From UBA2862 sp045637485 (GTDB lineage Bacteria; Bacillota; Clostridia; Christensenellales; Aristaeellaceae), in NCBI GenBank assembly GCA_045637485.1, contig JAZTZK010000084.1, positions 1-7,594 on the forward strand: a stretch of DNA of 7,594 nucleotides. The letters are read 5' to 3'. A program made the translations under genes and the position numbers. Positions 5,498 to 7,594 of the stretch are shown piece by piece; position 1 is the stretch's first letter, and every line of letters starts with the position of its first letter. The notes under the pieces were generated by a model. That model was not told the DNA's origin, searched no databases, and saw only the letters and a list, made by a program, of their open reading frames with translations.

Positions 5498-7594
5498 TCA
5501 AGCACTTCCTTTCCGATTTACAATTCTGCGGTTCACCGTTTCCACGGCCCGCCGCACGCGGTCCTTCAGCTTTGTCCTGGGCTGCGCCGACTTTTCAAAC
5601 TCGATCGGGTGGGTCAGGTACCAGGCCTGCACGTGGATGGGCTGGGCGCCGTCGGGATGAAGCCGGGTGTAGATCCCCTCCGCGTCCTGCCGCCAGGCCC
5701 GGGTATTGTCGGAAAGAAGCAGCCTCAGGTATTCCTCCAGGAACTGCTTCAGCTCCGGCGAGCGCACGGGAGCGCCCACCTCCACGCGGCGGTCCTGGTT
5801 GCGGGTCATGAAGTCGGCGGAGGACAGGTACAGCTTCATCTCCGGCCCCTCGCCGAAGGCATAGATGCGGCTGTGCTCCAGGAACCGGCCCACCACCGAG
5901 ATGACGTTGATGTTCTCGGTCTTGCCCGGCACGCCGGGCGTCAGGCAGCAGATGCCCCGGATGATCAGGTCCACCTTGACCCCGGCGCAGCTGGCCTCGC
6001 TCAGCTTGTCGATCAGCTCCCGGTCGGTGACGGAGTTGGCCTTCACCCGTATTCGGCCCTGGCTGCCCCGTGCAATCTGCTCGTCGATCATCTCCATGAC
6101 GCGGTTCTTCATGGCGTAGGGCGCCACCAGCAGCTTTTCATATTCCCCGGCGCTGTTGCCGATGAGCATATTCTCGAAGAAGTTTACCGCGTCCCGGGTA
6201 ATGATGGGATCGACGGTCATCATGCAGAAGTCGGTGTACAGCGTGCTGGTCTTCTCATTGTAGTTGCCCGTGCCGATCTGGGCGATGTAGCCCAGGCCGC
6301 CCCGCTCCCGCCGGGTGATCAGGCACAGCTTGGCATGGCACTTCAGGTTTTCCGGTCCATAGATGATGCGACAGCCGGCCTCCTCCAGCTCCATGGACCA
6401 GTCGATGTTGTTCTGCTCGTCGAAGCGGGCGCGCAGCTCCATCAGCACCGTCACCTCTTTGCCGTTCTCGGCGGCGGCGCAGAGCGCCTTGGCGATGGCG
6501 GAATTGCGGGCCAGGCGGTAGATGGTGATCTTGATGGACATCACGTTGGGATCCTTGGCGCTCTGGCGCAGCAGGTCCAGGAAGGGCTGCATGCTCTGGT
6601 AAGGATAGAACAGCAGCACGTCCCGCTGGACCACCTGATCCCACACCGGGCGGTCGGAATCCAGATAGTCCGGGTATACCGGGGCATGGGGCGCGTTGAA
6701 CAGGGCCCTGGGCGTCCTTTCGATCTGATCCACATAGTCGATCACCAGCGGGCATTCGCAGCTGAATACCCGCTCGGCGTCCAGCTTCAAAAACTCGCAC
6801 AGGCGCTTGGCCAGCCGTGGCGCCTTGCCCTCCAGCTCCAGGCGCACCGGGGCAAGGCGATCCCGCTTCTTCAGCAGGCTGCGCATGTAATTCAGGAAAT
6901 CCGGGTTTTCGTCGTCGTAATGCTCCTCGCTGAGGCTGATGTCGGCGTTGCGGGTGATGGACACCACCGCCTGCTCGCCCACGTCGTAGATCTTGAAGAT
7001 CTTCTTCATGTGGGCCGCGATCACGGCCTCCGTGCGGATGTAGCGCACGCCGCCGCCCGGCAGCATGATCACGCGGGGCAGCGAGGGAGGCACGTCCACG
7101 ATGCCCAGCAGCGTGGGCTGCTTGCCGACGGATTCATGCTTGCCCGCCGCGGCCTGCTTGCCCCCCGATTGCTTGCCAGCGGCGGCCTGCTTGCCCTGGT
7201 TTTTCCCGCTGAGGGTCAACAGCGCGGCGGCGTAAAGCGCCTTGTTCTTCAGGTGGGGAAAGGGATGGCTGCGGTCGATCACCTGGGGCGAGAGCAACGG
7301 CCGGATGTTTTCCTTGTAGTAATCCTGCACATATACCTTCTGGGCAGCGGTCAGCATGTCATAGCTCGCCTCAGTCACCCCGGCATTGTCCAGCTCGTTC
7401 ATCAGAGTGCGATAGATATCGTCCCTGCGCTGGTTGAGCGGTACCACCGCGGTGCAGATGGCGCTGACCTGCTGCTTCGGCGTCATGCCGGACTTGTTCT
7501 CCTTCTCGTCGGGGGCCAGCATGTCCATGTCGATCAGGCTGCCCACGCGCACCATGAAGAATTCGTCCAGATTGCTGGTGAAGATCGAGACAAA
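5498..7594 (-). CDS. ppk1: Polyphosphate kinase 1 (5' end outside window)
   Basis: The enzyme reversibly transfers the ATP gamma-phosphate onto inorganic polyphosphate. The frame is open to the right edge: the first visible residues are FVSIFTSNLDEFF followed by MVRVGSL, the classic PPK1 N-terminal region, so about 40-50 residues are missing and the ATG at 7555 is internal. Conserved blocks in order are RSHPFPHLKNKAL, DVLLFYPYQSMQPFLDLL, KITIYRLARNS, ARFDEQNNIDW, CHAKLCLITRR, IGTGNYNEKTSTLYTDF, LEHSRIYAFG and LYLSSADFMTRN. The autophosphorylated histidine (E. coli H435) is present at codon 6335-6337. The arginines matching R375 and R405 and the histidine matching H592 (codon 5873-5875) are also present. 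The residue matching E. coli H454 is glutamine (CAG, 6278-6280). A lysine/glutamine-rich repeat is inserted in the N-terminal half (see separate entry). It is first of the visible leftward operon, followed by the DUF308 and DUF4317 genes; any promoter is outside the window. Confidence 0.95.
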   Translation of the reverse strand, partial: FVSIFTSNLDEFFMVRVGSLIDMDMLAPDEKENKSGMTPKQQVSAICTAVVPLNQRRDDIYRTLMNELDNAGVTEASYDMLTAAQKVYVQDYYKENIRPLLSPQVIDRSHPFPHLKNKALYAAALLTLSGKNQGKQAAAGKQSGGKQAAAGKHESVGKQPTLLGIVDVPPSLPRVIMLPGGGVRYIRTEAVIAAHMKKIFKIYDVGEQAVVSITRNADISLSEEHYDDENPDFLNYMRSLLKKRDRLAPVRLELEGKAPRLAKRLCEFLKLDAERVFSCECPLVIDYVDQIERTPRALFNAPHAPVYPDYLDSDRPVWDQVVQRDVLLFYPYQSMQPFLDLLRQSAKDPNVMSIKITIYRLARNSAIAKALCAAAENGKEVTVLMELRARFDEQNNIDWSMELEEAGCRIIYGPENLKCHAKLCLITRRERGGLGYIAQIGTGNYNEKTSTLYTDFCMMTVDPIITRDAVNFFENMLIGNSAGEYEKLLVAPYAMKNRVMEMIDEQIARGSQGRIRVKANSVTDRELIDKLSEASCAGVKVDLIIRGICCLTPGVPGKTENINVISVVGRFLEHSRIYAFGEGPEMKLYLSSADFMTRNQDRRVEVGAPVRSPELKQFLEEYLRLLLSDNTRAWRQDAEGIYTRLHPDGAQPIHVQAWYLTHPIEFEKSAQPRTKLKDRVRRAVETVNRRIVNRKGSA
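7118..7207 (-). repeat. In-frame GKQ/AAAGK repeat inside ppk
   Basis: About 30 codons encode GK-NQ, GKQ-AAA, GKQ-SG, GKQ-AAA, GKH-ESV, GKQ. The unit CTGCTTGCC (window strand) recurs with small changes, and two near-identical copies of about 25 bases run from 7139 to 7195. It lies between the NKALYAAALLTLS block and LLGIVDVPPSLPRV, where PPK1 proteins normally have only a short linker between N-terminal and head-domain elements. It is probably a repeat-expanded, flexible, positively charged loop. Confidence 0.75.

Overview
The window looks like chromosomal DNA from a fairly high-GC member of the Clostridia (Eubacteriales, gut-type). Evidence for this is the DUF4317 protein, a family I know mainly from Clostridia, the clostridial-style TfoX-domain protein, the strong AGGAGG-type ribosome binding sites and the dense co-oriented gene strings. 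No rRNA, tRNA, CRISPR array, transposase or phage gene is visible.

Layout. The left part (1-2349, + strand) holds the 3' end of a TfoX/Sxy N-terminal-domain gene, a small P-loop kinase-like gene, a GTG-started HxxxDG acyltransferase-like gene overlapping it by 7 bases, and the remains of a small single-span membrane protein gene that appears broken by a 1-base frameshift near 2270. From about 900 to 2440 this DNA is clearly poorer in G+C than the rest. A radical SAM enzyme with extra cysteines follows (2446-3570, + strand, ideal ribosome binding site). Between 3571 and 3783, where transcription from the two sides converges, lies a 136-bp palindrome-rich element with 14-bp terminal inverted repeats (MITE-like), and directly beside it a perfect 20-bp hairpin that probably terminates transcription in both directions.

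The right part (3784-7594, - strand) is a compact operon read leftward: ppk (polyphosphate kinase 1, its start beyond the right edge), a six-span HdeD/DUF308-type membrane protein, and DUF4317. The gaps are about 7 and 3 bases, so these are probably co-transcribed and translationally coupled. Polyphosphate synthesis beside an HdeD-like protein suggests a stress or envelope role, but the function of the DUF4317 member is unknown.

I do not see a clear new defence or mobile system. The points most worth a second look are the MITE-like element with its neighbouring hairpin, the frameshifted small membrane gene, the glutamine at the second classical PPK1 histidine position, the GKQ repeat inserted in PPK1, and the uncharacterised cysteine-rich radical SAM enzyme.
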